The notes: generated by a model from the letters alone, not told the origin. Positions 33,101 to 43,508 are shown, numbered from the stretch's first letter. The stretch: 64,000 nt of DNA from Entoloma clypeatum (GCA_963565915.1 OY751487.1:744001-808000), one strand, 5' to 3'. Translations and numbers: made by a program.

Positions 33101-34242
33101 CGCTCTTCCGGTAAGGTGTCAAAAGAGGTCTTTGAGAATACGTCTTCGAAGTCAAACAAGTGGTCTGGTACAGAGTCGCGGAAAGATTTAGGTTTTTGGT
33201 TACTGAGGAAGGCCTCCGATAGACGTTGCGAGATATTGGATGAAGCACAGATGAACTCCGCCTCCGCGGGTACTGTTCCGACAAAAAGGCGGTCTCCCTC
33301 CTCAAACTCATCCTCTTCCTCCTCGTTATCCGCTAACTCCTCCGCTTCCTCTCCTTCTGTGACATCCTCCACCCATGGGCCACGTGGAGCCTCCTCCTCT
33401 AGACCGGACGTCGGAGTGGAACCCATCCGACAGGCTCGGATGTGGACTTGTTCAAACTTCCGCTCCTTCCGCTCTTGGGCTGCCTCCTGGTGGCATGTCC
33501 GACATCGTGCAGGACACCGGCTCATCTTCACTTCCCCTGATGTCCAATCTACCTCGGGGTTGTGTTCCTTGAGCCAAGTGAAGCCTAACACGATTTCTTG
33601 TTTTCCCAAACTTGTGACTGCAAGCTGGGTCCGTTCCGAGTGATCCCGGTAGCGGAGCACTACATCCAACACCTCCGTTATTGCTCCGGCCTCGTTTGGA
33701 GTTCCGTCGATGTTGTATACCGGAATTGCGCGTTGTAGTTTTTGAGTAGAGAGTCGATGTTTCTCGACCAGAGTGCGTTCAATAAACGACCCTGTTGCCC
33801 CGCTGTTGAGTAAGGCCTTTTGTGATAGTGTGTCTTTGGTGTCGGTAGTTTCAAGAACTATGTCTAGTTCAATAGAATTGTCGGAGTGAGCGGAGGCGAG
33901 GACATATTGTTTTGGAAGCCGACGCTCCCATTTAGAGAGGCGAAGGCGGATGGGATTTGCGGAGTTGGGTGCGACTATGGCATCGTTTGCAGGCTTAGAG
34001 ATGGAGGGTATAGGATCATATTGTTCCATAAATAAGGCAGCATAACGATTTTTAGCAGACAACGAGGGCGCACTGTTCACTCGCTGTGGGGAGGAAAATC
34101 CTCCTGTCCTCCCTCCGACTCCGCAGACTCCGTGGGCAGAACGGAGTTGCCTTCCGCTGCGTCCTTGACCACGAGTTGTTCCATAACAAACTCGTCCTGC
34201 TCCTCCGTTGTCATGAAGCGAACGTCGAAGCGAAGGGGGCAT
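30175..34242 (-). CDS. Gypsy-2 pol: protease, RT, RNase H, integrase with chromodomain (1355 codons)
   Basis: A long uninterrupted frame overlapping the end of gag by 166 bp in the -1 frame, so synthesis presumably needs a -1 frameshift; the exact pol start is therefore unknown. Protease reads LLNSGATGSF where the family has DSG; the Asn codon is at 33805-33807. RT has SLRLVQDYRSLN and the YLDDILIF catalytic motif. RNase H has EADSSDFATG and TDHKNLEYF. Integrase has the HHCC finger (HHDTPVAGHPG...CDPCLRTK), DD35E residues (VDFITEL, SDRGPQF, GQTERVNQ), the GPF module and a chromodomain (EYDVENLLDSQL...VKWKGYGYEENSWE). The Asp to Asn change should block Gag-Pol maturation, so the element is probably inactive on its own. 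Confidence 0.95.
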   Translation of the reverse strand: MPPSLRRSLHDNGGAGRVCYGTTRGQGRSGRQLRSAHGVCGVGGRTGGFSSPQRVNSAPSLSAKNRYAALFMEQYDPIPSISKPANDAIVAPNSANPIRLRLSKWERRLPKQYVLASAHSDNSIELDIVLETTDTKDTLSQKALLNSGATGSFIERTLVEKHRLSTQKLQRAIPVYNIDGTPNEAGAITEVLDVVLRYRDHSERTQLAVTSLGKQEIVLGFTWLKEHNPEVDWTSGEVKMSRCPARCRTCHQEAAQERKERKFEQVHIRACRMGSTPTSGLEEEAPRGPWVEDVTEGEEAEELADNEEEEDEFEEGDRLFVGTVPAEAEFICASSNISQRLSEAFLSNQKPKSFRDSVPDHLFDFEDVFSKTSFDTLPEERTWDHAIELVPDASPAGCKVYPLAPNEQKELDAFLEENLATGRIRPSKSPMASPVFYIKKKDGSLRLVQDYRSLNSKTIKNKYPLPLISKLINKLQRAQYFTKLDICWGYNNVRIKPGDEWKAAFRTNHGLYEPLVMFFGLTNSPSTFQTMMNEIFQDLITEGVVCVYLDDILIFTETLAEHRRVTRIVLERLREHKLYLKPEKCEFEQTRIEYLGLIIEQGHVEMDPVKVAGVAEWPAPTNVREVQSFLGFTNFYRRFIEGFSDIARPLFELTKKGHLWSWKEGEVSAFAELKRRITSAPILVLADHGKKWRIEADSSDFATGAVLSQPTEDGKWHPVAFYSKSLSPVERNYEIYDKEMLAVVRALEEWRNFLEGAEKTVEIWTDHKNLEYFMTAQKLNRRQARWSLYLARFDFKMHHRPGKSMGKSDALSRRADHGDGSRDNENIILLRPELFAVRAMRGVTVQGEEHDVLRQVRQGIRERLLEDNVAEVVKSLPTVGAGSVRSAEWRQAEGLLYFRDRIYVPNNPQLRHQILTQHHDTPVAGHPGRWKTLELVSRNYWWPHMSRLIGQYCKTCDPCLRTKVRRTLPSGELNPLPVPTERWQVTSVDFITELPEAHGYDAIMVVVDSVGKRGHFIPMHSDISALGTARSYVQNVWKLHGLPEAIVSDRGPQFVAKFTRELYRLLNIKVAASTAYHPQSDGQTERVNQGLEQYLRLFVNERQDDWDEWLPMAEFAYNNHVHASTRQTPFYIDTGRHPRMGFEPREKRTEIEAVADFSQRMKSALEEARAALTKAKDDMARYYNQHRSTTPTFRPGGKVFLDSSDLKTTRPTKKLAHRYVGPFPVVRPVGTHAYELRLPPSMSRVHPVFHVVKLSLVPDDPFRRQVRSPPPPTVVGEELEYDVENLLDSQLHRGKLQFLVKWKGYGYEENSWEAEDNVHAPRLVRDFYRRHPGAPRRIAAAIFDSFRLTRRDAVP

Positions 34243-35237
34243 TCACGACTAAAGTGACCTGTTTTGTTACATCTGAAGCATGCATTGGCATTCTTGCCTT
34301 TGACGCATGAAGTATCAATGTCCATTGCATTGGGGTCCCTTGTTGGCGGAGACGGAGCGGATGCGGATGCGAGCGGAGCTGTGCGTGGAGTGAATGGAAT
34401 GTAGGGGCGAGGGAATACTGAGGTGCCAGGTACTCTTGGTCCGACAACATTGCGGAAGGCGGAGGTACGGGTCGGAGCAGTGGCTTTGAAGGCTTTGTTG
34501 GCAATCCTATTGTCGTCATTGACTCGTGCTGCAGAGTACCACTCATCGGGGTTGTCATCCGCAGGTCGTCCGTGGGTCAGGGTGGCAATCTCGTTCTGAA
34601 TGTCGGAACGGAGACCATGGCGGAATTTGAGTATGATGTTGGTATCCTCCTGGTAGCCCGCTTTGTCAATGTAGTCTTTGAACTCATCAATATAGGTCTC
34701 GACATCCCGTTGACCTTGATAATAGGATTCTCCTTCGAGGATCAGTCTCGCGTCCTGTTCCTCATTCTTCGGAGTGAACTCCGCTGTAAAGACTGCACGG
34801 AAGTCCACCCAAGTCCGATAAGGCGGAGCACCGGTCCTCCGCTCCTGTCGGATAATGCGATCCGCAAAGCGTGCTGCATGTCCACTCTTCATGAAAGATA
34901 AAGCCCAATAAATTTTAGCGTGGTCATCTGCGAACTGTTCCGGAGCCAGCCCCATAAACAATTCACAGGAGTTTAGAAAGGTCCAGCCATTTGCGCGCAG
35001 TCCATCGAAGTCCGACGGATTGGCAGGTTTTGCTCGACGCACGCCCGGATTGGCCGGAGCGATCGGAGCGGGTATAATAGCGGGTGCGGGAGCAGGTGGG
35101 ATAGGTGGCGGAGCTGGGGCAGGAATTGCGTTGAAGGCAAGGAGGAGTTGGTCAAGTTGAGTCGAGATATCAGCGAGAGTTTGACGTTGTTCCTGGAACT
35201 CGTGCTCGAGCTGTTCAAGGCGATTGGGGTCGTCCAT
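34077..35237 (-). CDS. Gypsy-2 gag (386 aa)
   Basis: Starts MDDPNRLEQLEHEFQEQRQT with an N-terminal coiled coil, then an Ala/Pro linker (PAPAPPPIPPAPAP). The retrotransposon-gag capsid region follows (FDGLRANGWTFLNSCELF...WVDFRAVFTAEF...DVETYIDEFKDYI), then one CCHC zinc knuckle CFRCNKTGHFSREC near 34240-34290 and an acidic tail. It is intact. Its last 166 bp overlap pol. I found no textbook X XXY YYZ heptamer in the overlap; GAT TTT CCT near the end is the closest pyrimidine run. Confidence 0.94.
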   Translation of the reverse strand: MDDPNRLEQLEHEFQEQRQTLADISTQLDQLLLAFNAIPAPAPPPIPPAPAPAIIPAPIAPANPGVRRAKPANPSDFDGLRANGWTFLNSCELFMGLAPEQFADDHAKIYWALSFMKSGHAARFADRIIRQERRTGAPPYRTWVDFRAVFTAEFTPKNEEQDARLILEGESYYQGQRDVETYIDEFKDYIDKAGYQEDTNIILKFRHGLRSDIQNEIATLTHGRPADDNPDEWYSAARVNDDNRIANKAFKATAPTRTSAFRNVVGPRVPGTSVFPRPYIPFTPRTAPLASASAPSPPTRDPNAMDIDTSCVKGKNANACFRCNKTGHFSRECPLRFDVRFMTTEEQDEFVMEQLVVKDAAEGNSVLPTESAESEGGQEDFPPHSE

Positions 35238-35386
35238 TACTATGCGCGGAGCAGAATCACCAGTTACGGAGAGGTAGTTAGAAGAACTGGAAGGGGTGTG
35301 AGATGTATCGGAGTCGGACGCAGAAGAAGCTGCTCCGAAGCGCGGAATCGTGACAACGATGCAATTGGACCCGGTCCAATTAGAAG

Positions 35387-35396
35387 AGAACTTTCT
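35387..35396 (-). promoter_or_regulatory. Gypsy-2 primer-binding site of self-priming type
   Basis: On the minus strand AGAAAGTTCT sits two bases (GT) inside the 5' LTR. It is the exact reverse complement of AGAACTTTCT at 35526-35517 in the LTR, whose first base is number 34 counted from the T of TATTTATC (starting at 35559). Confidence 0.72.
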
Positions 35397-35398
35397 AC

Positions 35399-35832
35399 TG
35401 TAAGGGCGACCTTACGATCCAAGACTCAAACTCAGATACTTGCAAGGGAGATCCGAAGTTTAGATTGAGCAGTCTAATAAGTAATACAACACATACCTTG
35501 CAAGGGAGATCCGAAGAGAAAGTTCTAAGGATTCCCCTGCAAGCTAGCTGCGATAAATAGTAAAATGAGATATGAAATAAGAGATAAAACGAGACGCATG
35601 AATGATGAGCAATGATCGGGAGTAGCGATGAAGGATGAATGGAAACAAGATGAATGATAGTACCTGCGATCTGACGTGCGGAGTAGCGGATGGGGGCGGA
35701 GTCGTTGGATGCGGAGAGGCGGATAAGATGTCGGAGACAGCGGATACGATCGGAGGACATCGGAGATGGTGGAATAGAAAGGAAAGGAGGAAAGTAAAGG
35801 AAAAGTGAAAAGTGAAAGTGGTTGCCCTTACA
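35399..35832 (-). repeat. Gypsy-2 5' LTR (434 bp)
   Basis: TGTAAGGGCAACCAC...GGTCGCCCTTACA on the minus strand. It has a TATTTATC box and a CCTTAGAACTTTC start region. It is followed outside by the CTTAC duplication. Confidence 0.95.
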
Positions 35833-36450
35833 CTTACTTCCTCCTGTGTAGCCATATTAAGGAGAAATGCGATGTTTTTTGAGTTTGTTTACATATATTT
35901 GACACATTTGATGCGCGCATGTTGCGCATCATCCAACGTCAAATTGACGCATCCACCCATTGCTTGCTCCGCAATGAGAGGCACACAGATATAACAAAAA
36001 TAACACAGTAATAATAGTACAGATACAACAAAAATAGCACTGTAAACACAGATACAAAAAAATAACACTGTAATCATATGTTTTAGCTATGTTTTCACCA
36101 TGTTTCACTCAATTCTTAACCTTTGTGACTCTGAGCAAGAGTTTATATACAAGCTAGCAATGTATTCCACTCAGTTGTAGCTTCAAAACAAGCCTTAGAC
36201 CAATGAAATTGGACTATAAATATCTAGAATATTATGCAGATTACTGAAAAATCTCCAAAAATTGTAGAATATTAGGGGGGGGTTGGAGGTGTATCCCAAA
36301 GGGCAAAAAGACCGGTCTAGACCTGTTCTGTAGATGCCAAACCTGTCCATACCCATGAGAACCTGTACCTGTGTATATGGGTGTGGGCTCTGGTGGGTAC
36401 AGGTATGGGTTGAGCCAAAGGTACCTGAGGGTTTCCTGTGGCATTCACTA
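35833..36450. mobile_element. hAT-like element copy C, right part
   Basis: Continues 29561-29729 across Gypsy-2. It contains the shared segment TTTGACACATTTGATGCGC, an AT-rich run of ATAACACNGTAA-like words (35990-36080), and a subterminal block (about 36300-36430) of ACCTGTACC/GGTACAGGT words. It ends GGCATTCACTA at 36450. A variant end TAGTGAATGCC is read on the other strand. Confidence 0.7.
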
Positions 36451-37757
36451 ATACCACATTATTTCCTGTCCACACAAATCAAATAACTTCTACACAAGCG
36501 AGAGTCATAGGTCTGAGCGCCATAACACTTTGTGTACAGCAATGTATATCTCACATTTAATTTAAAATTAATACATATTACATATTCTTATTAACCCATG
36601 CAGAGACAACGCTGCGTTGCGAAGCACAGGTCTAAATGCTCGTAAATACTGCTCAAGACCATATTTGTGGCGTCCAGACCACAGGCGGCGAGTGCGCATC
36701 GAGAGAAGCGAGAGAGTGCAAGCACGAGAGAGACGAGAGGGATCCGAATGAATGGTTGCATACTACATACTACATCCCTTTTTATACTACTTCGTCGTGG
36801 CTGACCAGAGGACCCAATATAACCGAAACCTGCTAAGAAAGGAATCCAAGAAACTAAATATAACCTAGAGCCGGGGTGCCATCGAGAGGGGTGCGCTCGG
36901 ACCGTGTGACAAGATCCGAGGTCAGCCAGAGTCGATCCCCCACATATTTGACTTGATTGTACTGTACTATTATGACTGGGTGTTCAGTCACGTGTCACGG
37001 ACATTTTTTTCTGATATTTCTTTTGAATTTTTCTCGGGCTTTGTCGGAAAAACTTTTGATCACGTGCATGAACAGTCTTGACCCGATCGTAATAGTACAG
37101 TATACGTTCCTCTTTCCGTTGTCGCTCTGAGGGTTAAGGCATCCCCGATGCCTTTACAGGAACTCGATCTTTCCAATCTTTGGGATAATCATCAGGCTTT
37201 CAATACGACACCGTACAGTAGTCCGTTGATTGGCATGACCGACTCAGAGACGCGGCCCGAGCCGATTTCTATACTAGTTGGATGATCGGAGTTCCATTCA
37301 TGTTTCTCTCCTTCAACATGGGAAGCGGAATGCGACAAGTTAGGCCTTAGGCCCGGCCCCGGTATTCAATTACCAACGTTCAATCTTACCGGAACAATGA
37401 GACGTTGGTCAGACCACTCTTTGTCAGACTTTCGCGGGTGATATTGAAAGCACTGGATTCACATTCTGCATCAATTCTGCTTGTCTTCTGAGAATTGGTG
37501 ATCGTTTTGCAGAATGGCGGGAGCAGAAGAAGGCAGGCAAGGCACAATGAGGACTTCAACGCTGAGATCAAGGCGCCACATCACAATGGTTTGGTGAGGT
37601 TTCAGAGCCGGAGTTCCGTTCCGGCATCCGCTACAGGCACCTCAATGACTCACTGCTGGCGTCTCGCTAGTTGACAATGCTGGCCCGGTGGCCACGGATG
37701 TTGATGGTACTTATAGCACCTTGCGCAGACTCTCGTTGGCCATGAACGTACTTTGAC
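36451..37757. other. Intergenic, no gene recognised
   Basis: AT-rich at 36460-36620, then mixed sequence up to the NLR start. Short frames such as 36636-36836 and 37386-37571 have no recognisable motif. It presumably contains the promoter of the NLR gene; no clear TATA box or conserved repeat was identified. Confidence 0.5.
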
Positions 37758-40700
37758 ATGTCCTCTAAACGGAGTAAGACAGCTTGTTGGCGTTGGAAAC
37801 GCCGAAAGCAACCTGCTTTTACGACCAAATCTCAGTCGGGCTCTACGGTGTCGCTACAGAATCGTCCTGGATCAGCATTGAGCAGTCTGGCACGTTATGT
37901 GGTGGCTCTCATTGATAGTTTCCATATCAGGGCCCCCCCACCTTCAAGTCTCGCAGTCTTTCCAACTGTCACAGCTCATCCAAGTAAGTCGCTTTACCCT
38001 TCTCGCTTTACGTGGTAGACCAGTCATCGCCTCGTACTTGTGGCAGTGCTTCGTAATCCACTGTCATCACGTGTACGAGGGAGTGGTTGCGAGTCTATTT
38101 TACGTGGTCCTCCTCATCGCTTACCTGTCGCTCAGTCAAGGAGAATGCTAAAGTTGCTTTGGACGGGATATACGAGCTACTTAAGGTTCTCAGGGACTCT
38201 GGAGGCGGCTTCCCTCCGCTTGGGGTGGCTCTTGGTGGTCTACTGTCCTCCATCGATGTATACAAGGTCTGTCCGTTGATCGAGGTTGCATATGACTCGG
38301 ATGTGCGCTCACATTTTCGATCCACCATCAGAATACCTCTGGGAATCTCGATGAGATGGACACATTAATCAACACCATCAATACCCTGTCGTCGTCCCTC
38401 GCTGCAAGGCTACCGAGGCATCAAGAATCACTTACGCAAGGAGGAATCAGAAATTTCGTAGGGTAAGCCTTCTTGTTTCGTCTTCAAGCCGCGATTCCTG
38501 ATCTTGGTATCTGCAGGGTCTTGGAACATGAATTGAAGAAGGTCGAAGACATGCATAGACGAGGATTCCTGACTAGGCTTGCTCAGAACAGCGGCGATGC
38601 CGGAGAGCTAGTTTCGTCATATCGAGCCATCAAAGATGCTTTCGATGTATTCCAGGTACGTCGCACCTTTCTTCCATACGATACTTTTTCAAGCGATCTA
38701 CTAGATCGAAGTGCTTTTGGGGGTGGAACAGAATACGCGTGAAATTCTCAAGGTGTGCGACCTGCTTCCCCATACATACAAATGACCGGTTTATACTCAA
38801 TGACCACTCAGAATGTCGTTTTCGACGCACTGCCTCGCTCTCGTAATGCAGCGTACAACGCCGCCATCAATCTCGACAACGTTTCCCGTGGTCCGTGCAC
38901 GAAGGATACGCGTGTCGGTATCATCAAGCAGATCATGGATTGGGCTGAGGGGACCGACGTCGACGGCCCGCCCATATACTGGATCAATGGACTGGCCGGC
39001 ACGGGCAAGACGACCATCGCCTACACCATATGCCAGTCGCTGCAGAAAGCCAACCTCCCTTTCACGTCATTTTTCTGCTCGCGTCAGCTCGACAGCAAGA
39101 ATTCCAATTTTCTAGTCACAACGCTGTGCCGCGGCCTTGCAGCCAAGTTTCGGTCCTACGCATCCGAACTCGTAGGTGTCTTGGAAGGAGAGGAAGAGGT
39201 CGTTGACACAGCCCTGTCCACACAGATCGAGGAGCTGCTGGCGAAACCGTGGCAGGCGTCGCTTGCTCAACGAGATGGTCTACTAGTACCAGTGGTGGTA
39301 ATCGACGCTCTGGATGAGAGTGACGGCGGGGTTGAATTCCTCAAGGAGCTGCTTCGCGTTGTGAAAACGGGTGCATTGAAAGGGATCAAGTTTCTCTTCA
39401 CAAGCCGGCCAGAACCCGACATTGTTGACTTGTACAACACGTTTCCTCGCGGCGCCGTTTGTAAACTCCACGAGGTTGATTCCGTGAACGTTAAAGCGGA
39501 CATCAAGAGGTTTCTCCAGGAGAAGCTCCCAAACTTGAAGGATACGCCGGAACTAGCAGAGCTCTCACAACGGTCAGGTGGACTCTTCATCTACGCCGCC
39601 ACCGCCGTGAGGTTCCTCCATCCTCCGCATACTCCCTTAGCAGCTTCCGAGGAGAAGGACCTGTTGGGAGAATTGCTGGAGTCATGGCCAACGTCTGCCG
39701 GCAGCGGGGAACGATTGTTGGTGGACGAGTTGTACGAACAGATATTGAGCACTGCTTTTCGTGATGTTAGACTCCGCCCCCAACGCCTACAGATACTCCA
39801 TACCGCCCTCTGTGTCGAGGACAGGGTCACTATCCCCGTCTTGGCAGGGCTTGCGAATACGGATCAGGATAAGGTCGAGAAAGTCGTGAACTCTCTGCAT
39901 GCCGTTCTCTTTGTCTCGACTAAGGACAATTGTGTCTATTGGTACCACTCTTCGTTCCCGGAATACGTCTTCAGCCGAACTCGAGCCAGGTTCGGCGCTC
40001 CTTTTCATATGTACTCTCCAGTCGATGTATACTGCGACCGGGGCGCTGTTCATGCTCACCTTGCCGGCCGGTGCTTCTCCATTATGCACGAGTCACTTCA
40101 TTTCAACATGTGCCAGCTAGAATCGTCGTATACCTTTGATGCGGACGTACCTGCCCTCCATGACCGGGTCGACCAGAAAATCTCTCCAGTTCTCCGATAC
40201 GCATCACGACATTGGGCACAGCATCTACTTCGCTCGGCGCCTCCAGATACGAATACCGCTGACCTAGCCCGTTGTCTAGATGAGTTCATGTCTCACCGAC
40301 TACTGTTCTGGATTGAGGCCATGAATCTCATTGGGGCCAAATTTGAGTGTCGTCCATTACTGCAGCAAGCATGTGACTGGCTATCGAAGGTGAGAGCAAA
40401 GACATCTTTATTTGCGAGAACATATGTTGAACAAATTCGAAGGGAACCCAACGGCCCACTTTGATGGAATACGCGACAGATGCCGCAGACTTCTCAGCTT
40501 TTTTCGCAGGAAGTGCTGCGGCAATGTCAACACCACATTTATACATCTCGGCATTGCCTACGTGGTATCAGGATTCCCCCGTCTGGAAGATCTGGAAACA
40601 TCGGTTCACTCGTATTCCGTGGATCTCCTTGTCAAAGGGCGACATCACAATACCATTGATATCGATTGCTACAAATTGGGAGGTTTATTCCGTGGCGTTG

Positions 40701-42689
40701 TCCCCAAATGGAAAGCAGATTGCCTGTGGTTCACAGGACAAGTCAGTGCGAGTATGGGACACGAAGACGGGTGGGGAGCTGCGGGAGTTAAAGGGCCACA
40801 CTGACCTGGTTTCCTCTATCGCATTCTCACCTGACAGCAAGTGGATCATCTCTGGTTCGTTCGACAAATCTGTGCGGGTGTGGGACGCGAAGACGGGGGA
40901 ACAGCTGAGGGAGCTGAATGGCCACACCGATTCTGTCTCCTCGGTCGCATTCTCGCCTGACGGCAAACAGATCGTCTCTGTCTCGCAGGACGAATCTGTG
41001 CGAGTGTGGGATGCGAAGACTGGTGAGCAGCTGAGGGAGATGAACGGCCACGCCGACTTGGTCAACTCTGTGGCATTCTCTCCTGATGGGAAGCAGATCG
41101 TTTCTGGTTCATTCGACAAATCCGTGCGAGTGTGGGACGCGAAGACAGGGGAACAGCTGAGGGAGCTCAACGGCCACACCCACTGGGTCACCTCTGTCGC
41201 ATTCTCGCCTGATAGCAAGTGGATCATCTCTGGTTCGTTCGACAAATCTGTGCGAGTGTGGGATGCGACGATGGGCGAGCAATTGAGGGAGCTGAACGGC
41301 CACACCGACTTTGTCACCTCCGTCGTATTCTCACCTGACGGGGAGCAGATCGTCTCTGGTTCATGGGACAAATCTGTTCGAGTGTGGGATGCGAAGACGG
41401 GTGAGCAGCTGAGGGAGCTGAACGGCCACACCGATGCAGTCTCCTCTGTCAAATTCTCGCCTCGTAGTAAGCAGATTGTCTCTGGTTCATACGACAAATC
41501 TATGCGACTGTGGGACGCGAAGACTGATGAGGACCCGGAGAAGCTCAGCGGCCACACCGACATGGTCACGTCTGTCGTATTCTCACCTGACGGGGAGCAG
41601 ATCGTCTCTGGTTCATGGGACAAATCTGTTCGAGTGTGGGATGCGAAGACGGGTGAGCAGCTGAGGGAGCTCAACGGCCACGCCGACTTGGTCTACTCTG
41701 TCGCATTCTCACCTGACGGAAAGCATATCGCCTCCGGCTCGCAGGACAAGTCTGTGCGGATCTGGGACACAAAAATGGGTGAGGAGTTAAGGAAGCTGAA
41801 CGGCCACATCGATAGGGTCTCCTCTGTCGCATTCTCACCTGACGGTAAGGAGATCGTCTCCGGTTCATTCGACAAATCTGTGCGAGTATGGGACGCAAAG
41901 GCGGGTGAGCAGCTGATGCAGCTGAATGGCCACACCAACTGGGTCACCTCCGTCGCATTCTCGCCTGACGACGGGAAGCAGATCGTCTCGGGCTCATTCG
42001 ACAAATCTGTGCGACTGTGGGACACAAAGAGGGGCAAGCAATTGAATCAGCTGAGCGGCCACACTGACACGGTTTACTCTGTCGCGTTCTCGCCTGACGG
42101 CAACTATATCGTCTCTGGCTCGTGGGACAAGTCTGTGCGAGTGTGGGACGCGAAGACTGGTGAGCAGCTGAAGGAGCTGAATGGTCACACCGACTTTGTC
42201 TCCTCGGTCGCATTCTCGCCTGACGGCAAGCAGGTCGTCTCCGCTTCCCGGGACAAATCTTTGTGGGTGTGGGATGCCAAGACGGGCGAGCAGCTCAGGA
42301 AGCTGAATGGTCACACCGACTTTGTCACCTCCGTCGCATTCTCGCCTGATGGGGAGCAGATCGTCTCCGGCTCGAAGGACAAATCTGTGCGCGTGTGGGA
42401 TACCGAATCGCTCGCCTCTTTCACCTTCTCGCCTGGCCGTGGTCGGGTAGTTTCCGGTTCCCACGAAAAACCGATGCAGTTGGAGGTAAATCTATGTCTT
42501 GATTCCATAGACGAAACCGGCTGGATCCTGTCTGGTTCAGACAGGCTTATTTGGTTGCCATCAACCATTCGAGATGTCCTTCATTTTCCAGGCAACATTC
42601 TCATCATATCTCGGATGGCTTCCGCAACACTTTCTTTTGACGGTAGCAGAATAGGATTTCATTGGCATGAATGTTATACCCCTTTGTAG
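37758..42689 (+). CDS. NACHT-WD40 NLR protein, 7 exons, 1499 aa, reads intact
   Basis: Proposed introns: 37984-38135, 38267-38331, 38463-38516, 38656-38704, 38753-38811 and 40390-40442. All are GT..AG and all keep frame, giving 1500 codons with the stop. The N-terminal ~225 residues are helical (NAKVALDGIYELLKVLRDSG, VLEHELKKVEDMHRRGF, IEVLLGVEQNTREILK), like the MLKL-NTD/HeLo-like effector region of agaricomycete NLRs. NACHT follows, with P-loop GLAGTGKTTI (~residue 285) and Walker B VVVIDALDES (~388). The winged-helix-like region leads to STPHLYISALPTW, a signature preceding WD40 in this family, and 14 WD40 repeats (829-1408). A likely NTP-switched sensor in non-self recognition or programmed cell death. 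Exon 1 and intron 1 (152 bp) are the least certain parts. Confidence 0.85.
40674..42413 (+). repeat. Array of 14 near-identical 126-bp WD40 repeats inside the NLR
   Basis: Each repeat encodes 42 residues around SVAFSPDGKQIVSGS and DKSVRVWDAKTGEQLRELNG. Most positions are invariant. Differences concentrate at the residues after H-T/A (DL, DS, HW, DF, DA, DM, DR, NW, DT), at the residue before SVAF (S, N, T, Y), and at the residue between GS and DKS (F, W, Q, Y, K, R). One repeat (11th) has an extra codon. A fifteenth, degenerate repeat follows from 42414. Confidence 0.95.
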
Positions 42690-43132
42690 GTTACTATGTA
42701 CTTTCTGCATAATGTGTCGGGACCGGATTTTTTGACCTGGGGTCCATCGCGATTCCTACAGATTTGGCTAGTGGGCTATTTCTAGTGCCTACTAGCCCGA
42801 AATAGTTCAATAATCACAAGTTCAATAATCTAGGTCAGATCAATCACTCGGGCAGTGGATGACTTCCTGTAAGGTTTAGAATCCTAGATTATTTTCTAAA
42901 TCGATAAGCGAGTGGAGTCTAATAATATAGGTCTAGGTTTCCAAACCGTAAACACTTTTTTCATCAAGGGCAATAAATCCAGCAAAACTGTCGTGCCAGT
43001 TCCCCGAGATCACATGTTAACAGAACACGAGTGATGAAGTGTGTCTGTCGGTGAGTTCATGGCATTTCTCAACTTGTTGAGTATCGATAAACCATTTTAT
43101 AGATAATATGTTCTCATTGCGCATGTTTTTTA
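42690..43132. other. Intergenic 3' region of the NLR gene
   Basis: No gene seen. TCTAGGTTTCCAAACCGTAA near 42930 resembles TCTAGGTTTCTAAACCTTA near 49350, a possible small dispersed repeat. The last five bases, TTTTA (43128-43132), are the target duplication of the next copia. The minus strand just left of it continues the gene fragment described at 48932-49113. Confidence 0.5.
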
Positions 43133-43441
43133 TGTTGAAGTTCCACCTGGGCGCTAGCCGCAGATGTACTGAGCAACACAGCTACAGTGGAAGTACTCTA
43201 CTCTACCGTTCTAGTCACTTACTTGGTTGAGAAGGGTGGGGCTGGTGAGAGTGGTTGAGGCTGGTAAGAGTGATGGAGCTGGTTAAGAGTCAAGAGACAA
43301 CTTGTTGATATTGACAGTTTCCTGGTCTTATATACCGTACTACTGTTTGTACCAACCAAATAAGTATGTAATCGAAGATGTGTAAAGGTCACGTGATGTA
43401 ATGTAATCTAATCTAATCTATGTGATGGAAAAGTTTCAACA
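43133..43441 (-). repeat. Copia-3 3' LTR
   Basis: TGTTGAA...TTCAACA ends, 309 bp, about 98% identical by eye to 48618-48926. Confidence 0.95.
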
Positions 43442-43508
43442 CCCCCCCATATTTAGTACATACTTCTAAATACATCTTACTTTTTCCTATATAGGTACTC
43501 TTTTTCGT

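Larger units (their letters stand above)
29730..35832 (-). mobile_element. Gypsy-2: nearly intact chromodomain gypsy retrotransposon
   Basis: On the minus strand: 5' LTR 35832-35399, primer site, gag 35237-34077, pol 34242-30175, polypurine tract GAAGGGGGGG, 3' LTR 30166-29730. The target duplication CTTAC is present at 29725-29729 and 35833-35837. LTRs differ by about three substitutions and a 3-bp insertion, so it is young. Both ORFs read through; the one visible defect is an Asn in the protease active site. Confidence 0.97.

Noticed and set aside
32515..33643. Plus-strand ORFs opposite Gypsy-2 pol, considered as antisense genes by analogy with Gypsy-3
   Set aside because: They lie fully opposite intact RT and protease coding sequence, with no recognisable domain, intron or zinc cluster.
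34077..34242. Slippery site in the Gypsy-2 gag-pol overlap
   Set aside because: GAT TTT CCT is the best candidate but does not fit X XXY YYZ, so no site was annotated.
40685..41674. 329-codon antisense open frame across the WD40 array
   Set aside because: The 126-bp repeat lacks stops in this frame, so repetition alone makes a long ORF. The sense strand has clear WD40 coding and consistent introns.
40674..42413. Regular direct repeats resembling a CRISPR array
   Set aside because: The 126-bp period is a multiple of three, encodes WD40 repeats without spacers, and the context is eukaryotic.
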